Positions 11,301 through 17,203 of a DNA stretch of 62,873 nucleotides are shown piece by piece (the first letter of the stretch is position 1; each line of letters starts with the position of its first letter). The notes beneath the pieces were generated by a model. It searched no databases, was not told the DNA's origin, and saw only the letters and a program-made list of their open reading frames with translations. The DNA is taken from positions 1-62,873 of the forward strand of contig JAGHTC010000003.1 of NCBI GenBank assembly GCA_018065465.1. Reading direction: 5' to 3'. This stretch comes from Candidatus Ruminococcus equi (GTDB lineage Bacteria > Bacillota > Clostridia > Oscillospirales > Acutalibacteraceae). Position numbers and translations under genes: made by a program.

Positions 11301-13173
11301 CGGTAAGGCATTCATCATTGACGGCGAATTAACAACGGCTCAAAAGAATGTTACGTTTAGCGATAACAAAGTTAACCTCACCGCATCTATCCTCGGCGAA
11401 AACAGATTCATCGGTTGGTATACAAAGGATGAAGACGGTAACTTTAACAAGGTTAACGAAGCTTATGACTACACAGCAACCGTAACAAACGATAAGACAT
11501 TCTACGCTGTATTTGAAGAATGTGGTGAAAATGACCTTACAATCACTAACCAGATTTACAGCAACGATGTTGATACAGAGATTCTCTCTCACAACGGTTT
11601 GGCTCTTATGAGCGTTGCAATCTACAAGTCTGACTCCACAGGAGCAAAGGGCGATTTGATTGCGAAGAGTGAAAACTCCAAACAGCTCGCTTCTGCTTAT
11701 ACTTCAGTTGAAACAGACAGTTTCTACTATATCGAAGTTGAAGCAACTCCGCTTAACCAGGGCGCGTTCTATGCATTCTATACAGACGCTACCGACAAAG
11801 ACGGCAGACATACATACGAAGAAATTTTGACAGACGAAGATAGCGTTGATTCAACCGAAAAGGTTACAAGAGGCTTCTTATTCCATGCTTATCCAGGCTG
11901 TAAGAAGCAAATCAACATCTACACCGATGTTACTAAGGTAGAGAACAAGGCTATGTTGGTTTACAAGTACAAGAGCCGTTTGGGCGACATCAAGACTTAC
12001 ACAGTCAAGGATGTTGAACTTTCTGACGACGAGTGCTTGGGCTTCGAAGGTAACAACAACAAGCCGTATACACCTTCCTTCCTTACAAGATATATTATGA
12101 CTAAGAAGGACGGCAGTGAAGAAACTACTGTTTACGGTACAAAACTGTACGAGACAATGTTACAGGCTGGCTATATTGTAAAAGCCGGTACTCAGCCTTA
12201 CAACAAGGTTCAGTCACACTCTCCGACATACAATGCAGCAAATGTTTGGAACCAGTTGCTTACTTGGGATGTTCAGGATACTGACAAGGTAACAATTGGT
12301 AAGTCTATCATCACAATTAACGCTATCCAAAATGACGAAGAGTTCACAGTAACTTATTCATTCAATAACGGTTCTAAGAAAGAGCTTTCCGGTATTTACA
12401 ACGACACTTGTGTAATTGAAGATACTCCGGAAGATATAGAAGGCGCACCGTTCAGATATTGGGAAGAAGTTTCTGAAGACGGTACAAGAAAGCCGATTTC
12501 TACATCAAGAATATTCGGTATGAGATATAGTAAGGATATCACTATCAACGCTGTATATTCTAGTGAAGAAACTGATACCTTCACTCCTATGATTGACAGA
12601 ACCGAAGTAACTCGTGAGTATTCCGATACCTCCGATACACTCTACACCGACTATCTGCTCCATTTTGCTAACACCAAACTCGGTAAGAGACTTTCCGTAG
12701 GTGCACAGACAACATACGGTGGAGAAGATGTTACTGTTGTAGATTATGGTCTGATTGCTTTGACAGATAGAACATACGATGATAATAATGAGATTGATCG
12801 TACCATCGATGCAAATATTATCTATCCGTCTGATACAAATAGTGAATATATCGCAACCGATATGGAAGCAATTAAGACAAAAGGTAAGAATTATCAAGCA
12901 AAACGTGATATCGGCGGTACAGAACATACATTCAATTACTACTACTATTCAGTTTCAGCAAAATCTTTGACAAACTTCAACAGATTTGACTATGTACTTT
13001 CATATGATAACAATTATACGAAGTACATTTATAAGAACTGGACATTCAGTGGTTATGCATTCATTAAGTATCAAGATGCATCCGGTAATGTTTACTTCGA
13101 TTACAGTGATCCTGCTGATGTTGAACTCTTTACAAAGGGTAATGCATCACCTGATGAATTTATGGGAAACTAA
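5386..13173 (+). CDS. Giant secreted repeat protein (InlB-type and Ig-like repeats, CBM26-like modules)
   Basis: A 2,595-residue protein starts at ATG 5386 after GGGAGGA. It begins with a signal peptide (about residues 8-32, ending GFAA). Three Listeria-Bacteroides/InlB-B-type repeats follow at about residues 278-503, with the typical GY..SGWNT and YAVW signatures. Several BIG2/Ig-like domains lie at about 507-935 (repeated T-S-V-A-T-V motifs and GTTTIT signatures). CBM26-like modules lie near 937-1040 and 1660-1740 (WPG motif). The long C-terminal half has further WY/GWY repeats such as FIGWYTKDE. I see no catalytic domain, dockerin, LPXTG signal or S-layer domain, so surface attachment is unexplained. 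It is probably a polysaccharide-binding adhesin or matrix protein. The N-terminal half is unusually Ser/Thr-rich. Domain borders are estimates. Confidence 0.8.
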   Translation: MKTFNSRFLKAALALVLCLMMLASTTVTGFAAVVENSSVGANADIAQTGWFDITSSYNIYFDASKVYSTWKLDSNKLFIDMYYGGSGNVGNTYEMTKDSTNKNLYYTGSVKGHGNVSGIQFYAGASKGTYSYGTGQKSFSGWSTVMSDPSNICWYYNTTSNWSPTNLNCYAVTPKSVTIANNGTTTSGGTGTQSDPYIVAAGASVKVKATVNLVESGTGYQVKFSGDSSFSGTTTKTLVSSAVAGTTYSSSVEAKGNYGSSNSPTNVTSGTIYFKCPNTYTVSYAAGSTGGTVTAAQQSKTEGGSVTLASSGATKSGYTLSGWNTSSTGSGGTHYDLGATYSTDANLTLYPEFTANTYAVTIGTDGNGTVSPSGSQQIGSSATSVTATPSTGYKFKNWTVTGGAAVANATANPGSITATATGTVTANFEKITYTMSFNKNGGSGSMSSQTKTYGDAYTLPSCTFTPPANKKFSYWALNSASGTQYNAGSSYTTNAAATFYAVWVDAGSCELSFDITSDSGVINQKVTHTATPNTFHKGGTITYSSSDTSVATVNASTGAVTGIKPGTTTITAHCSDTGSTDATYTYTVLKPTVSVSLTVPNQNIGYTSTASASVTNAAASGGSTSYSSGTPSVATINATSGSITAVKDGTSVITATYTVNGQTYTGTATFTVRKPLFTPPANQTLNFGQTYTITDPTVTNAGKTGSFSYAVTAGDAVALSGKVVSPKKPGEATITCTYTTNGNPYTATFKVTVNTPSVSVTPATLALVVGQNSTVTLNADNTNYTNVNWSATGSDIVTLAPGTGNATVSAVGAGSSTVSATVTYSDAYSVTTTSNCAVTSSARDFTLNKSTLNLEYCSISGQGQKNSDTFTVTLPASVLGAGTVEVESNDSSVATVSGTGPYTVLAQGVGSTTITVTWTPEGGLKPVEKEVTVNVTEYDPYNYVYVTDSNGWGSMLIHAWINGGADKAHANMTKIGTNKDGQSVYAYRFLKTDMPDRVIFLQKDDWGPWEYQTNTANLSTSAYQQAFYLKAWQPNDKVNTGTWTINLTKPNVSLSDASVPVGQDASVTATSDVTASKFVWSVGSTATATISGTTATATVHGVATGDTTYSVKAYAETKTADNWLKTVVTDGTADNFVASNTATANLTVSGVQNTVNITTNYRDDIRHDYHPGINGGFVSINDVQIEEQYSELYDYGTTLALTATPASENGFIFEGWYSNGTLVDVSATKNITVTDDVNLEARFVQTAALTLTPKTGVTYEVYNTTGSQHIAITDPRHIPAGTDVTVTADLSDGFTFIRWSEHTGSATSIDPNDPTVRFTMEVATTLTPDVVARFQMTGIELVIDSIDNAASVGTLTINSQEPPVDVELGHTANFSYALSNTTDYTFIGWYEGTDSTHLNHLVSKNPNYSVNPTKDMTLYAVVARKFYIMGDLSGGWDNAKTLTYDPLTRTYTYKSNVLGAMKIAPTPSVSDNSTWKQNFGGQTIDKVNVWTLTHPGIYSVSAPDGNENNNCVISGFETNYGAPVNVYWSAYPETSGRYDLHFEATQVGGSVYLSNGRPIADNLTSNSRFVDLPYATYTVTSQAGETETAETGVAFNSSKIESVSVETTLGGSNAANYKVSAFVVYDKVSKSVSAVTDISNMGNNKYAASIALSGPAYIYPVIEAVNASTYIYVDAAAIKNETAWGPFVAAYTYDEHTTAYNGAWPGQLMIPSADGLSWYAKVPAECTAAVFDNYMYNSIPLAYKDSLGLNQEILQTYDYTEMSKLIEDDMSVITFVLKNNKDGYHGAYPDANNVDSRKEVRVNQDINVAGFGFDYLYMRNGTTPMTLTLKQAPATPAETLYVVSKGDVVHEDPYVGKWAVDWYIYDSAGRFLTNVVSNSLYNGEGDSNVLVQALHSKNAKYTAAYLDTCAVKISYEKANKSSNTAEGYGHNVVAYDGQWYGNKDNETMDIKVEVALHSNGAYVEEGDNIADYGKAFIIDGELTTAQKNVTFSDNKVNLTASILGENRFIGWYTKDEDGNFNKVNEAYDYTATVTNDKTFYAVFEECGENDLTITNQIYSNDVDTEILSHNGLALMSVAIYKSDSTGAKGDLIAKSENSKQLASAYTSVETDSFYYIEVEATPLNQGAFYAFYTDATDKDGRHTYEEILTDEDSVDSTEKVTRGFLFHAYPGCKKQINIYTDVTKVENKAMLVYKYKSRLGDIKTYTVKDVELSDDECLGFEGNNNKPYTPSFLTRYIMTKKDGSEETTVYGTKLYETMLQAGYIVKAGTQPYNKVQSHSPTYNAANVWNQLLTWDVQDTDKVTIGKSIITINAIQNDEEFTVTYSFNNGSKKELSGIYNDTCVIEDTPEDIEGAPFRYWEEVSEDGTRKPISTSRIFGMRYSKDITINAVYSSEETDTFTPMIDRTEVTREYSDTSDTLYTDYLLHFANTKLGKRLSVGAQTTYGGEDVTVVDYGLIALTDRTYDDNNEIDRTIDANIIYPSDTNSEYIATDMEAIKTKGKNYQAKRDIGGTEHTFNYYYYSVSAKSLTNFNRFDYVLSYDNNYTKYIYKNWTFSGYAFIKYQDASGNVYFDYSDPADVELFTKGNASPDEFMGN

Positions 13174-13194
13174 TCTGCGAGGAGGATGATGAAT

Positions 13195-13335
13195 ATGAAA
13201 ATTGCGTATGATAAACCTGATTTAGAACTTGTTTCATTCAATATTCTTGCTCTGGGAAACAGTAAGGAAACAGAAACCGAGGATCCCATCCCCGAGACTA
13301 TTAAACCTTTTGATCCGGATGCAGACTTTGATTGA
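13195..13335 (+). CDS. Small acidic peptide, possible RiPP-like precursor
   Basis: This 46-codon gene is too short for most gene callers. Its ATG at 13195 follows GAGGAGG by a usable distance (in-frame ATGs also occur at 13186 and 13189), and it lies 21 bases after the giant gene's stop, so the two are probably co-transcribed. The peptide opens MKIAYDKPDLELVSF, then passes through LALGNS into an acidic, proline-rich tail (ETETEDPIPETIKPFD, then PDADFD). It has no signal peptide and no cysteine. It lies about 1 kb upstream of a PqqD-like and an HprK-like gene, which in other bacteria act on short precursor peptides; that link is inference. I recall short clostridial peptides with a similar Y-x-x-P-x-x-E opening but could not search. 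It could instead be a small structural or regulatory protein. Confidence 0.6.
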   Translation: MKIAYDKPDLELVSFNILALGNSKETETEDPIPETIKPFDPDADFD

Positions 13336-13347
13336 TAGTTAACTGTT

Positions 13348-13371
13348 CCTGCGGCGGGGAACCGCCGCAGG
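13348..13371 (+). promoter_or_regulatory. Strong GC-rich hairpin between the peptide and LRR-dockerin genes
   Basis: CCTGCGGCGG and CCGCCGCAGG form a perfect 10-bp stem around GGAA. No T-run follows, so it is unlikely to be an intrinsic terminator. Placed 12 bases after a short gene in a co-directional run, it could protect the 3' end of the upstream mRNA, giving more peptide than downstream protein. Confidence 0.65.
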
Positions 13372-13406
13372 ATAACGACAAGTTCTCTCTTTTAGGAGGA
13401 ATTTTT

Positions 13407-14243
13407 ATGAAATTATCGAAAAGAGTATTTGTCTTTTTACTCGCTGTGATTCTTGTGTTTTCACTTGCGATTTGTTCTTCTGCAAAGGTTGTTTATCGTG
13501 ATGCCGGTTGGGTTTTCGAATATACCGACAAAACCTGCCGTGAATTCCAGATAGACGATTATGAAGGGAATCTTACTTCACTTTCTACTTATTACGGCTA
13601 TAACAATATACCGATAGTTTCTATCGCTGCTTCTGCTTTCAGTAGTAACACAAAGTTGAAATCTATCTCTGTAAACGAGCCGATTAAGACCATTTCTCAG
13701 TTAGCATTTTTAAACTGTACTTCTTTAGAAAGCGTAGACTTACCTGCTACTCTTTCCAAAATGGGCTACAGTGCTTTTGAGGGATGTTATGCACTCGAAG
13801 AACTTGATTTTGACAAAACACAAATCACATCTATTCCAACTCAAGCATTTAAAGATTGTTATTCACTTTCAAAAATCGTTATACCAAAGAGCGTTATATC
13901 TATTGCGGATGATGCTTTCCAAAACGATACAGCAGTAAAAATATATTGTTACAAAAACTCCTTTGCTCACACTTATGCTGTAAATAAAAAGATTCCGTTT
14001 GAATTACTCGACGGCTTCTACTATCTCGGCGATGCTGACGGCGACGGGGAAGTAACAATCATGGACGCTACTACTGTTCAGAAAGTGCTTGCAAGCGTAA
14101 TTACCGATACAGACGGCAAGATTGCACTTCGTGCAGATATGGCAAGAAACGGACTTGATATCACAGATGCAACTATGATTCAGCGTTATCTTGTAAAACT
14201 TGATACTCCGTATGCAATCGGTGAAAAAATCCTTGAAGACTAA
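13407..14243 (+). CDS. Secreted leucine-rich-repeat (BspA-like) protein with a dockerin
   Basis: A 278-residue protein starts at ATG 13407, after TTAGGAGGA. It has a signal peptide (about residues 5-26, ICSSAK) and BspA/LRR_5-type leucine-rich repeats at about residues 60-200, with recurring F..C.SL..I.IP..V..I...AF units. A type I dockerin lies at about 206-265. The first calcium loop GDADGDGEVTIMD is canonical; the second (ADMARNGLDITD) lacks the usual Asn/Asp at its third position and has Asn at its fifth. LRR proteins of this type bind surfaces or other proteins, so this is likely a non-catalytic cellulosome subunit. It sits downstream of the small peptide gene, separated by a strong hairpin, and ends before an intrinsic terminator. 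Confidence 0.85.
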   Translation: MKLSKRVFVFLLAVILVFSLAICSSAKVVYRDAGWVFEYTDKTCREFQIDDYEGNLTSLSTYYGYNNIPIVSIAASAFSSNTKLKSISVNEPIKTISQLAFLNCTSLESVDLPATLSKMGYSAFEGCYALEELDFDKTQITSIPTQAFKDCYSLSKIVIPKSVISIADDAFQNDTAVKIYCYKNSFAHTYAVNKKIPFELLDGFYYLGDADGDGEVTIMDATTVQKVLASVITDTDGKIALRADMARNGLDITDATMIQRYLVKLDTPYAIGEKILED

Positions 14244-14261
14244 TTTTAATAATAAGAATTT

Positions 14262-14292
14262 ATGCACAGAATTTTTGTTCTGTGCATTTTTT
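14262..14292 (+). terminator. Intrinsic terminator after the LRR-dockerin gene
   Basis: ATGCACAGAA and TTCTGTGCAT form a 10-bp stem around a 6-base loop, followed by a run of six T. It closes the secreted-protein operon. Confidence 0.9.
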
Positions 14293-14293
14293 C

Positions 14294-14322
14294 TTGCAAA
14301 AATTTTGCGAATAATGTATAAT
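14294..14322 (+). promoter_or_regulatory. Promoter of the PqqD/HprK-like pair
   Basis: TTGCAA (14294-14299) and TATAAT (14317-14322) are 17 bases apart. The -10 box lies only 15 bases before the ATG, so the mRNA leader would be about 9 nt and consist almost entirely of the GGTGAT SD. The promoter makes the pair transcriptionally separate from the secreted genes. Confidence 0.75.
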
Positions 14323-14337
14323 TTATCTGGTGATATT

Positions 14338-14604
14338 ATGAAGATAAAAGACGGCTATATCTTAAGTCGTGTATCCGACGAATATGTCGTTGTGCCGAGC
14401 AGAGAAAAGCTTATAAAGCGTTCTGTACTGATAAAACTTTCTAACTCCGGTGCGTTTCTTTGGAACCTGCTCGAAAAAGATACCGACGAAGAATTTCTCG
14501 TTTCGTCCTTGATAAATGAATACGAGATAGACGAGAATACCGCAAGAAACGATGTAAAAACTTTTGTCGTAAAACTCCAAGAAGCCGATTTAATTGATAT
14601 TTAG
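14338..14604 (+). CDS. PqqD-family peptide-binding protein
   Basis: An 88-residue protein starts at ATG 14338 behind GGTGAT. The whole length fits the PqqD fold, a winged-helix RiPP recognition element: an N-terminal beta-hairpin (DGYILSRVSDEYVVVPS), the conserved LSNSGAFLWNLL helix at about residues 34-45, then EEFLVSSLINEYEID and a C-terminal helix ending VKLQEADLI. PqqD-like proteins bind the leader of a precursor peptide and present it to a modifying enzyme. The next gene is HprK-like and starts 8 bases on with its SD overlapping this stop, so they are translationally coupled. In other genomes such pairs (the HPr-rel systems) accompany a modification locus. No radical SAM, cyclase or protease gene adjoins it here. 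Confidence 0.85.
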   Translation: MKIKDGYILSRVSDEYVVVPSREKLIKRSVLIKLSNSGAFLWNLLEKDTDEEFLVSSLINEYEIDENTARNDVKTFVVKLQEADLIDI

Positions 14605-14612
14605 GTGATACT

Positions 14613-15278
14613 ATGGGACAATATAGAATAGCAGAACTCAACTGCGAAATAAATACAAATTCTACAACATTGGGGAAGAATTTAGAAAGATACGAAACCT
14701 CTTTCGACTGCGCACCGAATTTGATTTTATCAATTTCCGATGACCGACTTTTGCAGTTGATGACTGAAAACGAGGGCGTAACAGCCGACAGAATTGAGTG
14801 CAACGCACTTGCAACTTTGTTTTCACGAGAGTTGTTCGATTTCAATGGCTTTCCCATACGCTCTGTTGCAGTAGAAAATGGGGAAAAGGCTGTCCTTTTC
14901 TCATCTCCTTATGCAAATAACGAAATGTTGCAGTTTATACCACCCGAAAAGATTTTTTGCGTAGATTTTCCCGCGGTACGCCAAATTCAGAACGACTTTT
15001 TTGTCTACGATACACCCTTTGGCGAAAGAGGAGAGTATGCAAAGGATAAAAAACTCGCAATGACATCCATCGTCTTTGTAGACAGCATGCATTTTGATTC
15101 TTTGAAAAAGATAGATGCGTCCGACTATGTACCGTTTTTTATGAAAGCGGTATCACAAAATATCTACGACGAAAGAACAAAACACACTCTCTTTGTCCTT
15201 GAAAAATTAACTCACGCCGTGAATTTCTATGGCGTTTCCGATTTATCCGATTTAGATTTTATTTTGGAAAGAGTATAA
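14613..15278 (+). CDS. HprK-like (SynE-type) protein with a degenerate P-loop
   Basis: This 221-residue protein starts at ATG 14613 (GGTGAT SD overlapping the preceding stop). Family assignment is by pattern. The segment from about residue 79 (GFPIRSVAVENGEKAVLFS) matches the strand leading into the P-loop of HPr-kinase-like proteins. YDTPF at 132-136 corresponds to their G-T-P-W/F motif, and LAMTSIVFVDS at 148-158 to the L-x-A-I-V-F-L-E strand. Where active members have S-G-x-G-K-S/T, this protein has SSPYANNEM at 97-105, with no glycine and no lysine. ATP binding in the usual way is therefore doubtful and a scaffold or pseudokinase role is possible. It is paired with a PqqD-like protein, as HprK-like proteins are in peptide-modification loci. 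A terminator follows directly. Confidence 0.65.
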   Translation: MGQYRIAELNCEINTNSTTLGKNLERYETSFDCAPNLILSISDDRLLQLMTENEGVTADRIECNALATLFSRELFDFNGFPIRSVAVENGEKAVLFSSPYANNEMLQFIPPEKIFCVDFPAVRQIQNDFFVYDTPFGERGEYAKDKKLAMTSIVFVDSMHFDSLKKIDASDYVPFFMKAVSQNIYDERTKHTLFVLEKLTHAVNFYGVSDLSDLDFILERV

Positions 15279-15283
15279 AAAAA

Positions 15284-15316
15284 GACCTGTTCGAAAGAAC
15301 AGGTCATATTTTTTAT
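15284..15316. terminator. Bidirectional terminator between the HprK-like gene and rex
   Basis: GACCTGTTC and GAACAGGTC pair around a GAAA tetraloop. A-tract on the left and T-tract on the right serve transcripts from both sides. Confidence 0.9.
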
Positions 15317-15320
15317 TAAC

Positions 15321-15953
15321 TTACTTTTGACTCTCAGAAATACGATAACATAGCGTCATAAGGCTGTCGCTCATATGAACATTCTCGACAATGGTGTCGG
15401 GATATTTTTTTGATATATCATAGTGGCTGAAATTCCAAAAAGTCTTGATACCCAGCGAATAGAGGATATCAACTTGTGCCGATACAGCATCTTTCGGCAG
15501 ACACAAAAACGCAGTAGTGATTTTGTTTTGAGTGCAGAAATCTTTAATTTCTTCGTCACTTTTTACCGTGATACCGCGAAGCATAGTGCCGATTAGTCGG
15601 GGATTTTTCTCAAAGATAGCAGAAAGTTCAAATCCAAGGGATTGAAAGTTCATATGCGTTGCAACGGCTTTGCCGAGATTTCCTGCACCGAGCAAAATCG
15701 CCTTGTAGTTGTTTTGAATACCGAGTATGCTTCCGATTTTGTCTTTTAACTGTGAAACTGGATAACCGTAGCCTTGCTGACCGAAACCGCCAAAACAGTT
15801 AAGGTCCTGGCGAATTTGTGATGCCGAAGTATCCATTATGGCAGATAGTTTAGTTGACGAAATTTTGTCAACGCCTTCTTTTTCAAGTTCAGACAAAAAT
15901 CTGTAGTATCTGGGAAGCCTGCGTATAACTTGTATAGAGATTTCTTTGCCCAT
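15321..15953 (-). CDS. rex: Redox-sensing transcriptional repressor Rex
   Basis: A 210-residue protein of normal Rex length starts at the ATG whose first base is 15953, behind GGAGGA. It has an N-terminal winged helix (about residues 5-75, recognition helix around SASQIRQDL). A Rossmann NAD(H)-binding domain follows, with LLGAGNLGKAVA at 87-98 and a C-terminal domain-swap helix. Rex senses the NADH/NAD ratio and represses fermentation genes when NAD is high. The gene lies 13 bases after icd in an apparent acn-icd-rex operon, so the sensor is co-expressed with the NAD(P)H-producing arm of the TCA cycle. I found no clear Rex operator in the acn promoter region. Confidence 0.92.
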   Translation of the reverse strand: MGKEISIQVIRRLPRYYRFLSELEKEGVDKISSTKLSAIMDTSASQIRQDLNCFGGFGQQGYGYPVSQLKDKIGSILGIQNNYKAILLGAGNLGKAVATHMNFQSLGFELSAIFEKNPRLIGTMLRGITVKSDEEIKDFCTQNKITTAFLCLPKDAVSAQVDILYSLGIKTFWNFSHYDISKKYPDTIVENVHMSDSLMTLCYRISESQK

Positions 15954-15966
15954 TTTTTCCTCCGAA

Positions 15967-17178
15967 TCAGAGAGTCTTTTGAAGTTCCTTGTTGATTTCT
16001 TCAAGAAATTGCTGTGTGTTTACTTTGCGCTTATTTTCAAGTGTACTCATAATATAGAGGTCGCCTGTCATTATGCCGTTTTCGATAGTGGCAATAGTAG
16101 CCTTTTCGAGTTTCTCGGCAAAAGCAGACAGTTCTTTGTTGCCGTCGAGTTCACCGCGCTTTTTGAGTGCACCTGTCCAGGCAAAAATAGTTGCAACAGA
16201 GTTGGTCGAGGTTTCTTCGCCCTTGAGGTGCTTGTAGTAATGACGCTGAACAGTACCGTGTGCAGCCTCGTATTCATATACACCGTCAGGAGAAACAAGT
16301 ACGCTTGTCATCATAGCGAGTGAGCCGAAAGCGGTAGCAATCATATCGCTCATAACATCGCCGTCATAGTTTTTGCAAGCCCAGATATAACCACCGTTTG
16401 AACGGATGACTCTTGCTACAGCGTCATCGATAAGGGTGTAGAAGTAGGTGATACCTGCTTTTTCGAATTTCTCTTTGTATTCGTTCTCAAAAATATCGTT
16501 GAAAATATCTTTGAATGTGTGGTCGTACTTTTTGCTAATTGTATCCTTTGTAGCAAACCAGATGTCAAGTTTAGTATCAAGTGCATAGTTAAAGCAAGCA
16601 CGAGCAAAGGAAGAAATACTTGATTCAAGGTTGTGCATACCCTGAATAATACCGTTGCTGTTTTCAAAGTCAAAAATAAGTTCTCTTTTCTCGTTGCCGT
16701 CTTTGTCTGTAACACAAAGTTCAGCCTTTGCGCCTTGTGGTACTTTCATTTCTGTATTTTTATATACATCGCCGTATGCGTGACGGGCAATACAGATAGG
16801 CTGTGTCCATGTTGGAATATAGGGAGTAATACCTTTAACCAAAATCGGTGTGCGGAAAACAGTACCGTCAAGAATAGCACGAATAGTGCCGTTAGGTGAC
16901 TTCCACATTTCTTTAAGTGAATACTCTTCAACTCTCTGCGCGTTGGGAGTGATTGTAGCACATTTTACTGCAACGCCGTATTTCTTTGTGGCATTTGCAC
17001 TGTCTATGGTAACTTGGTCGTTAGTTGCGTTTCTGTTTTCAAGTCCGAGGTCATAGTATTCGGATTTGAGGTCAACATAGGGGAGAATAAGAATGTCTTT
17101 TATCATCTTCCAGATGATTCTTGTCATCTCGTCGCCGTCCATCTCAACGATGGGTGTGTTCATAGGTATCTTGTTCAT
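15967..17178 (-). CDS. icd: Isocitrate dehydrogenase (NADP-dependent, type II)
   Basis: This 403-residue enzyme oxidises isocitrate to 2-oxoglutarate with reduction of NADP. It has the long eukaryote-like homodimeric form: substrate loop [15 protein letters not shown] at 94-108, metal-binding Asp251/Asp252 and Asp272/Asp274 in the DDAV and YDGDV segments, and cofactor loop [11 protein letters not shown] at 304-314. The ATG (first base 17178) follows an AAAGGAA SD. It lies 25 bases after acn and is followed by rex. No citrate synthase gene is in the window. In anaerobes this arm mainly supplies 2-oxoglutarate for glutamate synthesis. Confidence 0.95.
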   Translation of the reverse strand: MNKIPMNTPIVEMDGDEMTRIIWKMIKDILILPYVDLKSEYYDLGLENRNATNDQVTIDSANATKKYGVAVKCATITPNAQRVEEYSLKEMWKSPNGTIRAILDGTVFRTPILVKGITPYIPTWTQPICIARHAYGDVYKNTEMKVPQGAKAELCVTDKDGNEKRELIFDFENSNGIIQGMHNLESSISSFARACFNYALDTKLDIWFATKDTISKKYDHTFKDIFNDIFENEYKEKFEKAGITYFYTLIDDAVARVIRSNGGYIWACKNYDGDVMSDMIATAFGSLAMMTSVLVSPDGVYEYEAAHGTVQRHYYKHLKGEETSTNSVATIFAWTGALKKRGELDGNKELSAFAEKLEKATIATIENGIMTGDLYIMSTLENKRKVNTQQFLEEINKELQKTL

Positions 17179-17203
17179 AATAATTCCTTTCCGGAAAAAA
17201 TAA

